DNA of 64,000 nucleotides, taken from NCBI RefSeq assembly GCF_000234665.1, contig NC_018315.1, positions 494,296 to 558,295 of the forward strand, written 5' to 3'. Positions 23,919 to 34,322 of the stretch are shown here, in pieces. Position numbers and translations under genes: made by a program. Position 1 is the stretch's first letter, and each line of letters begins with the position of its first letter. Origin of the DNA: Leishmania mexicana MHOM/GT/2001/U1103 (Eukaryota > Euglenozoa > Kinetoplastea > Trypanosomatida > Trypanosomatidae). The notes beneath the pieces are model-generated. The model did no database searches and was not told the DNA's origin. It was given only the letters and a program-made list of their open reading frames with translations.

Positions 23919-24562
23919 CTTTTTTCCGTCGCGCCGTACGTAACCTCCTGTCAACGGGGACCGTACGTCAGCGTGGCACCAGCGCCCAGTCCACACACTG
24001 CACTCTCTGACCGAGGAAGCCAAGCAGCCCCCCTATCCCTGACGATGCCGAACCCGCGTCTGGCCGTCAGAAGGTCAGATGCCTACGACGCAGCGCAGTG
24101 AGAGCGATGGACCCCTGCTGACGTCTGCGATCAGCTTCTGGACGGCGTGGCGTCGGAGCGATCTGCGACAGCGTGAGCATGCATGACCCATCCATATGAT
24201 GAGGCAAGAGTGCTCGCGCGACTCGAACGCACCCCACCCCCATCCCGGCCCTCAATGGCCCAGTGGTGCGGGGAGCCTGAGGCCACCCCGCGGACGACGC
24301 ACGAGGCGGCGAGCAGCATGATGGAAGCGGCTGCGAGGCGACCTGTAGAGCGCGGGGTGGGTGGAGTTGGGGGCAGTGGGCCGTTCTCTCCGATGGCTGG
24401 GCTGGCGCGTTGCTGTAGCGCAGGTGCGTCTACGGCTGCTTCGCACAGCACGATGGGGGGGGTCTGTGTAGCAGGCCAGGGAGGAGGAGGGGGCAGCTTG
24501 CAGTGGAGTACTGACCTCCTGTTGTATGACAGAGAATGGACACGCTGAAAAGAAACCGAGAG
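23919..24562 (+). mobile_element. SIDER2-like degenerate retroposon, sense orientation
   Basis: A block of about 644 bases is nearly identical to the reverse complement of 51843-52490. Homology between the two starts at the T run near 23919 and stops sharply after gaaaccgag near 24560. The motif ccctgacgatgccgaaccc at 24037 resembles the 5' signature of Leishmania SIDER elements as I remember it. About 120 bases of shared sequence precede it, fitting the tandem signatures described for SIDER2. No protein is encoded. Sense-oriented SIDER2 copies in 3' UTRs are known to destabilise mRNA, so this copy could act on the upstream ABCA transcript if its 3' UTR reaches here (inference). Confidence 0.75.
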
Positions 24563-25628
24563 GAAAAAGGTTGCATGTTTCGTTTCTGTGGTGTGTGGAC
24601 AGGGGTGCGTGTGCACGCGTGTGAGCACGGCACCACCTCAAGCCCGACAATCCTCTCTGTTGCTGTTTTCTCGTTCAATGTACTTTTCTGTCGTTGTTTG
24701 GCGTACGTGTCCGTGAGTGGTTCTGCCCTGCGTAGCGGTGCCGGCACCCTACTTGTGTTCCCCATCCTCCTTCGCCCTCTTACTTTCCGCTGAGCTCGTC
24801 TACGCGAGTGCGGGTATATGCATCCGGCTCTCCCTCTCTTTCCGTGCCGTCCGAAGTTCTCTCTCTCGTTGTCTGGGGCGCCTGTGTTGCACGTTTCTTG
24901 AAGGCACACAAGCGAAACACAAAAAACCCGCGCATCGCTCACTTGCGCCCGCATTGGTGCAGACGGAAGAGGGGTCATAATCCGAGCCTGAGCGGTGGAG
25001 GAATGCCGCGGACACCTCTTCTCTTGCTCGACAGCACTGGCAACGGAAGTGCGCCGTGGAAGCGCGCTTTGCGTGTGTCTGTCTGTCTGCGTTTTGCCCC
25101 TCGACTGGTGCTTCTCGTGCCTCGCCTTGTCGTGTTCTATCACATTCTGCTCCTGGGGCCGCAGTCGGGTGGTGGCGGGGGTGGGGCGAGGTTGAAGTAC
25201 TCTTCGCTTATGTTTTGCGCATTGTCTTCAAGACGAGTCGCTGTCAAGGTTACTGCCATGGGTCCCGCACAGACGCACGTTGGCACTCCTGCTTGCCACT
25301 GCGTCTTTGCGCGATACACGTCAGTGCTTCCGTCTCCTGCCTAACCTCTTCCTTTGTCTCTCTGCACTTGGTGCCTGCCGGTGCCCTCCTTTTGCTTTCC
25401 TCGTGGCTGACCGTGGGCAAGCGCGAGTAACGCACGTGGCTTCCTTGCCGGAATTGCCTCGTGTCTTGTCTCTCTTTGCGCGCCACGTGCATGCCGAGGG
25501 GCGGCCGGTGTTAGCGCAACGAGAGGCGGGCGCCACCGGATGTGTTGCATCGCCATCCGTACACATCACCGCATAACACAGCAAGTGCGCGCCTTTCACT
25601 TCTACTCCTTTCACTATCCACCCGCGCG
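24563..25628. other. Spacer and 5' leader of the TatD gene
   Basis: No gene seen. T/C-rich sequence with a pyrimidine tract at about 25460-25478 followed by AG near 25497, a plausible trans-splice acceptor about 130 bases before the TatD start. Confidence 0.55.
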
Positions 25629-26639
25629 ATGACGAAGCTGCCGCAGAGCTGTGCTCAGTGGAGGCTCATCGACATTGGTTTGAACCTCACAGATCACATG
25701 TACAAGGGGGTGTACAATGGACGCCAACAGCACACCTCAGATATCGAGTCGATACTGCAGCGCGCTGTGGAGGTTGGCGTGCACGGTCTCCTCTTAACAG
25801 GTGGCAACTTGAAGGAGAGCAAGGCTGTGATCGACATGTGCGCCAGCTATACCTCCGACACGCTGCAGTGTTTCTGCACAGTCGGTTGTCACCCGACGCG
25901 GTGCCAAGAGTTTGTCGACGATCCAGACGGTTACCTTAAGGCCCTTGATGACCTCATCTGCAAGCACTCCGTCCATGTCGGCGGCTGCATCGCGGCGGTG
26001 GGGGAGATTGGTCTTGACTACGACCGTCTGTCCTTCTGCCCGAAGAAAATTCAGAAGGAGTACTTCGAAAAGCAACTCGTGATGGCGAAGCGGCATCGCC
26101 TGCCACTGTTCCTCCACGAACGCAACACAGGCGGTGACTTCAAGACACTGCTCGAGCCGCATCTTCCCGAGCTCGCTGGTGGCGTCGTTCATAGCTTCAC
26201 CGGCAGCCGGGCGGAGCTGCAGGAGTACCTGGATGCCAACCTGTACATTGGCGTGAACGGGTGTAGTCTCAAGACGGCGGAGAACCTCGAGACGGTCAGG
26301 GCGATTCCACTCGATCGACTGATGCTGGAAACCGACGCACCGTGGTGCGAGCTCAAGGGCACACACGCTTCGAAAGCACTCTTGACGGCTGCGGCGACGC
26401 GCGCCTCTTCGCAGCAGAGCGTGTCAGAAGCCATCCTCACCGCGTTTTCGACGTGCCGCAAGGACAAGTTTAAAGAAGGGTGTGTCGTGAAGGGGCGCAA
26501 TGAACCGTGCGCGATTGTGCAGGTACTCGAGGTAGTGTACGAGCTGCACCGCGAGGAGGTGTCCTCTATGGAGCAGCTGGCTGAGGTGGTTCTGGCGACC
26601 ACGCGAAAGCTGTTCCCCTTTGCGGCATCTGTGGTGTGA
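25629..26639 (+). CDS. TatD-family metal-dependent deoxyribonuclease
   Basis: A 336-residue TatD/TATDN1-type hydrolase (TIM-barrel, two-metal phosphoesterase). TatD family members degrade DNA and in eukaryotes have been linked to apoptotic DNA fragmentation. Family motifs appear in order: DIGLNLTD at the N-terminus (residues 15-22, with Asn replacing the second His of bacterial HxH, as in TATDN1), GCHPTRC, AVGEIGLDYDR (metal-binding Glu and substrate loop), LFLHERN (His), VVHSFTGS (His) and LMLETDAPW (catalytic Asp). All expected metal ligands are present, so the enzyme should be active. The start is set at MTKLPQ because the motif block begins 13 residues later; the open frame extends 29 codons upstream without a good ATG. 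Length fits the family. It sits alone between two ABCA genes. Confidence 0.93.
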   Translation: MTKLPQSCAQWRLIDIGLNLTDHMYKGVYNGRQQHTSDIESILQRAVEVGVHGLLLTGGNLKESKAVIDMCASYTSDTLQCFCTVGCHPTRCQEFVDDPDGYLKALDDLICKHSVHVGGCIAAVGEIGLDYDRLSFCPKKIQKEYFEKQLVMAKRHRLPLFLHERNTGGDFKTLLEPHLPELAGGVVHSFTGSRAELQEYLDANLYIGVNGCSLKTAENLETVRAIPLDRLMLETDAPWCELKGTHASKALLTAAATRASSQQSVSEAILTAFSTCRKDKFKEGCVVKGRNEPCAIVQVLEVVYELHREEVSSMEQLAEVVLATTRKLFPFAASVV

Positions 26640-28430
26640 GCCACGCGGCAACGCTCCCCGTAAGCATCCCACTCTCTCTTTGTATCTCTGTGTTTCGGTC
26701 CCTACGCGGGCACAACACTCGCAAGCGGATCTGCGTGTGCTTTGCACCAGCGGGCTCGTGCGTCTTTTTGCCCACAAGTCTACCATGCCTTTTGTGCTCA
26801 CATACAGGCAAGCACACATGCACACCCGAAACACATGGCGGGCACCGAGTCGCGCAGCTTCGTATCGAGCAGTGCACATGTCAGGAGAGGCACGCGGGGA
26901 ACTCTCCGCATGTGCAAACGCTAACGTCGCGCTTTTGATTTTTATTCTCTTACTCCTGCGCGCCTCGCGGAAACTGCCCTCGCAAGCAGCACCGTCCCAC
27001 GTGTCGCATGCGTCGCCATGGCACAGCACGTTCGTGTACAGCTGGCGCGCCACCTCCCTTCTTCTCCGCCTCTCGCATGCGATACGCGCTTGTCTGCGCA
27101 TCATCACCGCTCCTGCAAGCGCACCTCTTCTCTGCACTCCTTCTTTTCATCCTATTTCTTTGGCGGCCATCGTTTTTCGTCCCCGCCACTGGACCTGCCA
27201 TATACACCACACTACTGCGCATTACATACGTCGGCCTCCACACGCGCCCGCACGTTTGCGCATGCGCATATGTCTTTGTGCTGCTTGTATCATTGTGAGG
27301 GCTGTGCTTTACCAATGCACAGACGAGACTGAAGAGCACCTTACTACGTCGGTGTCCACTCTCCCAGTGTGCTACTTTCTGTTTCCGATACTCAAAGGGT
27401 GGGGAGAGTGCACTCACTTGCGTCCACGCGTGTCTGCGTGTCTTGCGTATTATTTTTTCTCTTTTGGGCAACTTCCCCTACACATTCTTTGTCTTTCCTC
27501 CCCATCTCACTTGCGAGGGCAGAGAGCGAGACTCCGCCTCGCTTGGAACCTGCACTGCCCCACCGAAGGCTCATCAACGCGCATGTATCTCTCTTGGAGC
27601 TCTCGGGCACGCGAGTACATCGACACATCCTTGTCAAACACCCTCAGCAAGACGAATTGCCGGACCTTTCTGCCGTTATCTCTCCCCCTCTTTGTTCCTC
27701 GTTCACCCCCTCTTCTCCGTCTTGCCTCCTCACTGTTCTCTGTCATCTTGCTTTTACCTTTCTTGTAAATTGGCAGCCAATCTACCTCTCAGAGACGTAT
27801 GTGTGTGTGAGCGCGTATACATATATTCCTGCCGCTCTCCCCACTCACTGTCTTGCCCTCCTCTTTTGATGTTTCTCTTCCTGTCATAGTTGTGGCGCCT
27901 TACATCGTGAGCAGGCTGTGAATGGCTCTGTGCTGCTGCTCTTCCTTGTTCCCTTGCACGCCGCTTCTCATCCGTTTGTTTTTCTCTTCACGGTAATCTC
28001 GAGGACTTCGGCATCGCCAGCAGCAAATCGATTTGTTTGTCTTCAGTGCTGCGGCGTTTTATTCTGTTCTCTTCTTACCTGCCTCGCGCACTGCGCAGGA
28101 GTTCTCGAGCAACTTTTTTTTCGCCTCTGCGACTCTTCACCCGTTTTCCACGTGTGTTGAGACTGCCTGCACCGTCTCAGACAACCTCCCCACCGTCTGT
28201 GCGCATGCACCTGCAAACCTCCCTCTGCCTTGTGTGCAGCCCCCCTTTTTTCAGCGCTCTATCGCTGTGTGCTGCGTTGTTGCTGGCTGTATTCTGGTTT
28301 CTTCTCTTTCCCCTACCCTGTACCGCTCATCCGAAACTGGTGCTGGAGGTACGCCGGACAGGTTGTGAGGTGCCACTGAACGACTGCACCGTTTTGGCAA
28401 CACCGAGCGCAGCGACACCTGAGAAGAACA
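26640..28430. other. Intergenic spacer (1.8 kb)
   Basis: No gene supported. A frame of 382 codons from about 26620 overlaps the end of the TatD gene and is low-complexity, without domain features. Strong pyrimidine tracts occur at about 27660-27770 and 28230-28254. Confidence 0.6.
28240..28254 (+). promoter_or_regulatory. Candidate spliced-leader acceptor for the ABCA gene at 28431
   Basis: A C5T6-type pyrimidine run ends in cag, with AG at 28253-28254, giving a 5' UTR of about 177 bases before the ATG at 28431. Other AGs lie closer to the ATG. Confidence 0.45.
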
Positions 28431-31400
28431 ATGGGTCGTCGTCGAACGCAACAAAGCGGCTTCTTGGGTGATAGACGGCGGGGCACGTGTGAACGCAATG
28501 CTCCAAAGACCGAAACATCTTGCATGCAAGGCGCCGCCGTGCAATCTGTGCCGCGATCTCGACAGGAGCTGGATGACGAGGAGTACCTTGACATCGAGCC
28601 GAACAAGAAGGGCGGGACCTTCAGTGACCAGTTTCTTGCCACGATGGAGCACAGGATGCAGCAGAAACAGCGGGCATGGGTCGAGACCTTGGTGGAGCTT
28701 CTGATCCCCTTTCTCTTCTTCATTGGCGTCATTATTCTCTGGTGTGCCTTTGGCGAGGAGATCCACCCAGAAAAGCAAATGCTGAACCACACCGCCGTTT
28801 CATCCCTCACGATCCCCGGTTTTTACAAGGAAGTGACGTGCAACAACGTGTCCATGGGCGTCATTCCTGGTATCGAGGACTGCACCACCGTCCCTTACTC
28901 GTACAACTGCAGCGGGGACGAATCGAGCTTGCCTGTGAAGGGGCTGTGCTTCAGCGACACCCTCAGCGGCGCTAGACTGATTGCCTTGTACCTCAATGCG
29001 ATTCTCGGGAACGCTGTCCGGGTACCGCCGCTGGACACGCTCATCATGATGCAGTGGATTGCGCGTAAGTTTGGAAGGGACATCACCCAAGGCGTCGGAT
29101 CCGCGGCGCTTGCCGCCGCCGGAATGATGGACAATACTCGCTACGATGCCATCATGAATTCCGGCATGCTGTATTTTGCGCCACGTGCAAGGGTTCCCAC
29201 GTCCCTCATCGACTACCTCAACAACAACACGCACTACTTCCAGTACGTCTACGGCGGCACGTTCGACACCGTGGGGGAGGCGGAGAACCACGTAAGGACC
29301 ACTCTGGGGTTTCACTGGGCCATTGTCGAAGTGAATGCCTTTAACACTACAGACTTCGATGTAGTGCTGCACATGAACCCGACTTCGCTGCCGCCCCTAA
29401 CGAAGGTAGTGGACGCGCGGTACCCCGGCGGCTACCATTTTGATCGGTCTGAGATGTACATCGCCTCCGGCTTTAATAGCCTCCAGGAAGCTTTGTACCA
29501 GTGCTACCTGCGTCACCTAGGCTACACCGATGGTGAGCTTATCCACCCCTACTCGACCTCGCTCGGTTACCAGAGCTACAAGGAGAAGAAGCTGCTCAAG
29601 ACTGCCTCGGTGCTAGTTGCCTTCATTCTCGTCCTCTCATTTTTGCACTCGGTGTCGCAGCTGACGAAGCGTATTGTGCTGGAGAAGGAGCTACGGATTC
29701 GCGAGGCGATGCAGATCATGGGGCTCAGCAGCACATCACTTCACCTCTCTTGGCTCGTTACCTACGCCCTGCAGTACCTCCCGGTGTGCATCGTCATGAC
29801 CATCTTGATGAAGCTCACGCTCGCGCCGAGCAGCGATGCATTCGTGCTCTTCATGACCTTTTACCTCTTCGCCATGAGCACAATCCCCCTCTCAGGCCTC
29901 ATTGCCGCCTTCTTCAGTAAGGCTCGCCTCGCCTCGATGCTTGCGCCACTCATATACTTTGTGCTGTCTGTGCCGACATTCGCCTCTTCGACCGTATCAG
30001 CCAACGCGATTATCGGCATGTCTCTCCTCTCGCCCACGGCGCTTGCAGCTGTTCTGACCAACATTCTCACGCTGGAGGTCGCCGCCGGCTTTGGCCCTAA
30101 TCAGCTCAACAGCAACGCACTGACGCCGAAGAGCTCTATCTTGTACGCCGTCCTCGCTGCTGATTTCGTCCTGTACTACATCTTGATGCTGTACCTCGAC
30201 AACGTTATGCCGAAAGACTGGGGTACGCGCAAGCACCTGCTCTTCTTCATCATTGACCCCGTCATGTGGTGCTTCAACTCTAAGCACAAGCGCCTCGAAG
30301 GCGGCGCGGACGGGCGCGCGGAGAACGGCGTGTTTGAGGACGTCGACGGTGACGACGACGCGGTGGTGTTGGACGGGCTGCGCAAGGAGTACTCGCGCGG
30401 CGGCAAGACGTTCGTTGCGGTGAACAACCTGTACTGGGGGATGCGCGAGGGCGAGATCTCTGTGCTGCTGGGGCACAACGGCGCCGGCAAGACGACGGTG
30501 CTGAACATGATGACGGGGATGGTGGAGCCGGACGCGGGCGACTGCTACGTCTACGGCTACTCTGTCCGAAACGAGCTAGAGAGGGTGCGGCAGCAGATCG
30601 GGTACTGCCCGCAGCACAACATCCTGTGGGGCGAGCTGACGTGCCGCGACCACCTCGAGTACTACGGAAAGATCAAGGGGCTGCGCGGGTGGGAGCTGGA
30701 AGAGGTCTTGCGGATGATCCTAAAGGAGGTGGATCTGCTGGACAAGATCGAGTGCCCTTCTCGTGCGCTCTCCGGAGGTCAGAGGCGCAAGCTCTCTGTC
30801 GCGATTGCGTTTGTTGGCCGCAGCCCTCTCATCTTCCTGGACGAGCCCACGGCTGGCATGGATGTGGGTGCGCGCCGATACACGTGGGAGCTGCTGCGAC
30901 GCATGTCCGCTCATCACACCATTTTCCTGACGACGCACTACATGGACGAGGCGGATCTGCTGGGACACAAGATCGGGATCATGAGCCGAGGCCGTATGCA
31001 GTGCTCTGGCAGCAGCATGTTCCTGAAGAGTCGCCTCGGTGTCGGCTACAACATCGTCATCTCCGTCGACCCCGAGGTGGAAGCAGAGGCGATCGACCGT
31101 CTCGTCGTTTCTCTTGTACCCAGCGCCGAGGCGTTGAGGTTCAATGGCTGCGAAATTGTCTACAAGCTGCCCATGCACGATCTCGAGGTGTTTCCGTCGC
31201 TGCTGGAGAGTCTCGAAGAGAATGGCAAAGGCATCGGCGTGCGTGGCTACTCGCTGTCGGCGACGACGCTGGAGGAGGTGTTTCTCCAAATCGTGATGGA
31301 TGAAGAGAAGAACCACAAAGCGAGCAGCGCCGTCGAGGAGAACGGGGATGTCGTCCAGGAAGAGAACAACGCCGTGTGGAATTGCGAGATGATGACGGGC

Positions 31401-34322
31401 ACGCGTCGGCGGCTGGTGTCGCAGTTCAAGTCCATGATGCTGAAGAGGCTGCGGAACGCGCTGCGAGACCGCAAGATGCAGTGCTTCCAGGTGGTCTGCC
31501 CCGTGGTATGCGTCATGGTGGCCATGCTGCTCACCCTCTTCAACTTTACTGAGACCGGATCCCTGAGCCTCTCCAGTGAAATGTTCGGCGAGACGGTGCA
31601 GATGCAGGTGTCAGGCTGCGAGAAGTACTTCGGCTCCACGAACAAGGCTACCCGCCAAGGCTCCTACATCACCGACCTCAATTTCGCCAACGGGCAAGAC
31701 CTGTCCTTCTACGCCACCGACACTGCAACGCAGCTGACGATGCCGCGCTACACCTCGCTCTTCTGTGGCGACCCGGGGCTGCAGCACGTCGTCCCTTTCG
31801 AGTTCGACGCCACCTTCCTCTTCTACAACACCTCCGCTTACCACTCCGGTGGTCTGGTGCTCCAACAGCTGTACACATACATTCTTCAGTCCTTCACAAA
31901 TAGTGTCCAGCGCACCTTCAAGACTGGCGCCAAGCCTATGCCAACCACCATGAGGGACTCCAGTGTGAAAGGCGGTGTGCAGACGATTCTCATGGGCGCG
32001 ATTATCATGATCCCGTTCACGTTCCTGCCGTCAAACGTGGTGGCGTGGGTGGTGAAGGAGCGCGAGTGCAAGGCGCGGCATCTGCAGAACGTCTCGGGGC
32101 TGAACTTTTACATCTACTGGCTCACGAATTTTCTCTTCGACACGGTTGCCTACATGATGACGCTCAGTTTGGTGCTGCTCATCTTCCTAATGTTCAACCG
32201 CGAGGAGTACGCTGGCAAAAGCACGGCCGGGCCGGCAATTGTCTTGTTTCTCATTTATGGCCTCTGTAGCACTGTGAGCGCGTATGTGGTCAGCTTTTGC
32301 TTCCATGAGCATTCAGCAGCACAGTCAGCGACGATGGCCGTCAACTTCGTAGCCGGTTTCCTGCTTGTTATGATGGTGTTTATTCTCTCGCTGGTGGACT
32401 CTACAGCGAAGATATCGCGGAACCTTCGCTGGCCGTTCCGGCTGGTTCCGTCGTACTGCGTGGGCGAGTCTATCATCAACCTCGCCATGGACCGACAGCA
32501 GGCGGTCCTGAACCTCCCGTCGAACCCGTGGGCGATGGAGGTGGTGGGCTGGCCGTGCGTGTTTATGGCGATCGAGTTCCCCATCTTTCTTCTGGCAACC
32601 CTCTTCATTGACCACCCGCGGCGGCGCATGTGGGGGCAGACGGGTAGCTATGACCGCTGTGCCCCGGCCGAGGTGGTCGACGATGAGGACTCCGATGTGG
32701 AGGATGAACGGGAGGAGGTGTATCAGCAGGAGAAAAAAAACGTCAACATGGACGTTGTGCGCGTGGTGGACCTGCGCAAGGTGTACCCCAACGGCAAGGT
32801 GGCGGTGCGCAACCTTGCTTTTAGCATCTTGCCAGACGAGGTGTTCGGCTTCCTCGGCACGAATGGCGCTGGTAAGACGACAACGATTTCGATGCTTTGC
32901 CAGGAGTTCATTCCCACAAGCGGCAACGCCTATGTGTGCGGGTACGACATCGTGACGGAGAGCGAGCAGGCGCTACAGTGCATCGGGTACTGCCCGCAGT
33001 TCGACGCGACGCTGGACCTGTTGACGGTGGAAGAGCACCTGGAGCTGTACGCGGGCATCCGCGGCATCCTCTACGAGCAGCGTAGCAAGGTGGTGGCTGG
33101 CCTGATGCGCTTGTGCGATATTACTGAGCTCCGCAACACAACGTCCGCACAGCTGTCCGGCGGCAATCGGCGCAAGCTGTCTGTGGCACTTTCTCTCATG
33201 GGCTCGCCGCAGGTGGTCTTCCTGGACGAGCCGTCTGCCGGCATGGACCCTGTGGCGCGGCGCGGACTCTGGAACGCGATCCAGAAGGTTTCTCAGAACA
33301 GCTCCGTTGTGCTGACGACGCACCACCTGGAGGAGGTGGAGGCGCTTGCGGACACGGTGGGCATCATGGCTGACGGAGCCCTGCGCTGCATCGGCGACAA
33401 GATCCACCTGAAGAACAAGTATGGCAGTGGATTCGAATTGAGTGTCCGTATTGCGCGGAAAGACATGCGGGCAGTTGTGCAGCGCTTTGTGGAGGAGAAC
33501 TTCCCCGAAGCCGTGCTGAACGAGTTCAAGGGGCAACGGTTTGTCTTCGCGCTGCCGCAGGACACGAAGCTCTCAGAGGCGTTTAGGCAGCTGCAACACA
33601 ACAAGAGGCGGCTGCACATCACAGACTACACCGTATCGCAAACCTCAATCGAGCAGGTCTTCTTGCGCATTAGCGAGCAGCAGGAAGTGCGTGGTGACCT
33701 CGGGAAAAAGAAGATGGTGCACTTCGTGAAGAGCCGTGCCACTCTGCACACCTACAACGGCGTCCCAACAAAGAAGAAGCGCCTCCAGGAACCGGTTGAA
33801 AAGACGGTGATGGTCAGCTCAGCCGCCATGGAGGCTTATCGACGCCGGAAGCTGATGGCTGGCATTGTGGATGAGGTTGCCCGATCTGAAAGGAGCGAAT
33901 GCATCGACAGGCATGGGGAGGAAGAAAGCGACGAAGGCAACAACATCGTGAGGAGCTTCACTACCGGCTCGCAGTGCGCTCCGGCGGGCCGGGGCAGCGT
34001 TAGTAATGTCCACTGCGCCCCCTCCAGACGCAAGCGTAGCGCGGTAAACTTTGTGGCCGCCTCCGGGGAGGACCGGAATGCGGGCTGCAAAAAGCCATAT
34101 AGCAATACGTGCGGGTCAAGCTCTGAAGGACAGGCCTACAGCCACGGGTACAACTACGATTCTTCGAGTGGGTACGTGGTCCCGAACCAGTGTAACGGCA
34201 ACAGCGAAAGTTTCGGCTATGACTACAGGTATAATTTGCACAGTGACGGTGCGGCAGGATACCCGCAGTCACAAAATCCGTACAACAGCTACTGCAGCGG
34301 AGGAAACACGAAATATAGTTGA
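28431..34322 (+). CDS. ABCA-family ABC transporter with long Tyr/Asn/Ser-rich C-terminal tail
   Basis: Complete 1963-residue ABCA transporter. The ATG at 28431 is the first in frame; a Met about 31 codons on is an alternative. TM1 is at about 89-108. The first membrane block is about 385-640, with QLTKRIVLEKEL at 410. NBD1 has Walker A GHNGAGKTT (681), LSGGQ (780) and H-loop His836. The second membrane block starts near 1187. NBD2 has Walker A GTNGAGKTT (1476), signature LSGGN (1575) and H-loop His1631. The conserved transporter ends near residue 1750. A further 210 or so residues are absent from the paralogues at 1 and 14382: first a basic segment, then a low-complexity tail rich in Tyr, Asn, Gly and Ser with repeated Tyr-containing pieces. 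The tail is hydrophilic and presumably cytosolic. DNA segments 30186-30660, 31989-32211 and 32838-33083 are nearly identical to the gene at 14382. Confidence 0.97.
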   Translation: MGRRRTQQSGFLGDRRRGTCERNAPKTETSCMQGAAVQSVPRSRQELDDEEYLDIEPNKKGGTFSDQFLATMEHRMQQKQRAWVETLVELLIPFLFFIGVIILWCAFGEEIHPEKQMLNHTAVSSLTIPGFYKEVTCNNVSMGVIPGIEDCTTVPYSYNCSGDESSLPVKGLCFSDTLSGARLIALYLNAILGNAVRVPPLDTLIMMQWIARKFGRDITQGVGSAALAAAGMMDNTRYDAIMNSGMLYFAPRARVPTSLIDYLNNNTHYFQYVYGGTFDTVGEAENHVRTTLGFHWAIVEVNAFNTTDFDVVLHMNPTSLPPLTKVVDARYPGGYHFDRSEMYIASGFNSLQEALYQCYLRHLGYTDGELIHPYSTSLGYQSYKEKKLLKTASVLVAFILVLSFLHSVSQLTKRIVLEKELRIREAMQIMGLSSTSLHLSWLVTYALQYLPVCIVMTILMKLTLAPSSDAFVLFMTFYLFAMSTIPLSGLIAAFFSKARLASMLAPLIYFVLSVPTFASSTVSANAIIGMSLLSPTALAAVLTNILTLEVAAGFGPNQLNSNALTPKSSILYAVLAADFVLYYILMLYLDNVMPKDWGTRKHLLFFIIDPVMWCFNSKHKRLEGGADGRAENGVFEDVDGDDDAVVLDGLRKEYSRGGKTFVAVNNLYWGMREGEISVLLGHNGAGKTTVLNMMTGMVEPDAGDCYVYGYSVRNELERVRQQIGYCPQHNILWGELTCRDHLEYYGKIKGLRGWELEEVLRMILKEVDLLDKIECPSRALSGGQRRKLSVAIAFVGRSPLIFLDEPTAGMDVGARRYTWELLRRMSAHHTIFLTTHYMDEADLLGHKIGIMSRGRMQCSGSSMFLKSRLGVGYNIVISVDPEVEAEAIDRLVVSLVPSAEALRFNGCEIVYKLPMHDLEVFPSLLESLEENGKGIGVRGYSLSATTLEEVFLQIVMDEEKNHKASSAVEENGDVVQEENNAVWNCEMMTGTRRRLVSQFKSMMLKRLRNALRDRKMQCFQVVCPVVCVMVAMLLTLFNFTETGSLSLSSEMFGETVQMQVSGCEKYFGSTNKATRQGSYITDLNFANGQDLSFYATDTATQLTMPRYTSLFCGDPGLQHVVPFEFDATFLFYNTSAYHSGGLVLQQLYTYILQSFTNSVQRTFKTGAKPMPTTMRDSSVKGGVQTILMGAIIMIPFTFLPSNVVAWVVKERECKARHLQNVSGLNFYIYWLTNFLFDTVAYMMTLSLVLLIFLMFNREEYAGKSTAGPAIVLFLIYGLCSTVSAYVVSFCFHEHSAAQSATMAVNFVAGFLLVMMVFILSLVDSTAKISRNLRWPFRLVPSYCVGESIINLAMDRQQAVLNLPSNPWAMEVVGWPCVFMAIEFPIFLLATLFIDHPRRRMWGQTGSYDRCAPAEVVDDEDSDVEDEREEVYQQEKKNVNMDVVRVVDLRKVYPNGKVAVRNLAFSILPDEVFGFLGTNGAGKTTTISMLCQEFIPTSGNAYVCGYDIVTESEQALQCIGYCPQFDATLDLLTVEEHLELYAGIRGILYEQRSKVVAGLMRLCDITELRNTTSAQLSGGNRRKLSVALSLMGSPQVVFLDEPSAGMDPVARRGLWNAIQKVSQNSSVVLTTHHLEEVEALADTVGIMADGALRCIGDKIHLKNKYGSGFELSVRIARKDMRAVVQRFVEENFPEAVLNEFKGQRFVFALPQDTKLSEAFRQLQHNKRRLHITDYTVSQTSIEQVFLRISEQQEVRGDLGKKKMVHFVKSRATLHTYNGVPTKKKRLQEPVEKTVMVSSAAMEAYRRRKLMAGIVDEVARSERSECIDRHGEEESDEGNNIVRSFTTGSQCAPAGRGSVSNVHCAPSRRKRSAVNFVAASGEDRNAGCKKPYSNTCGSSSEGQAYSHGYNYDSSSGYVVPNQCNGNSESFGYDYRYNLHSDGAAGYPQSQNPYNSYCSGGNTKYS

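Noticed and set aside
26620..27768. 382-codon + strand frame after the TatD gene
   Set aside because: Overlaps the end of the TatD gene in another frame; composition is typical of T/C-rich spacer and no motif is present.
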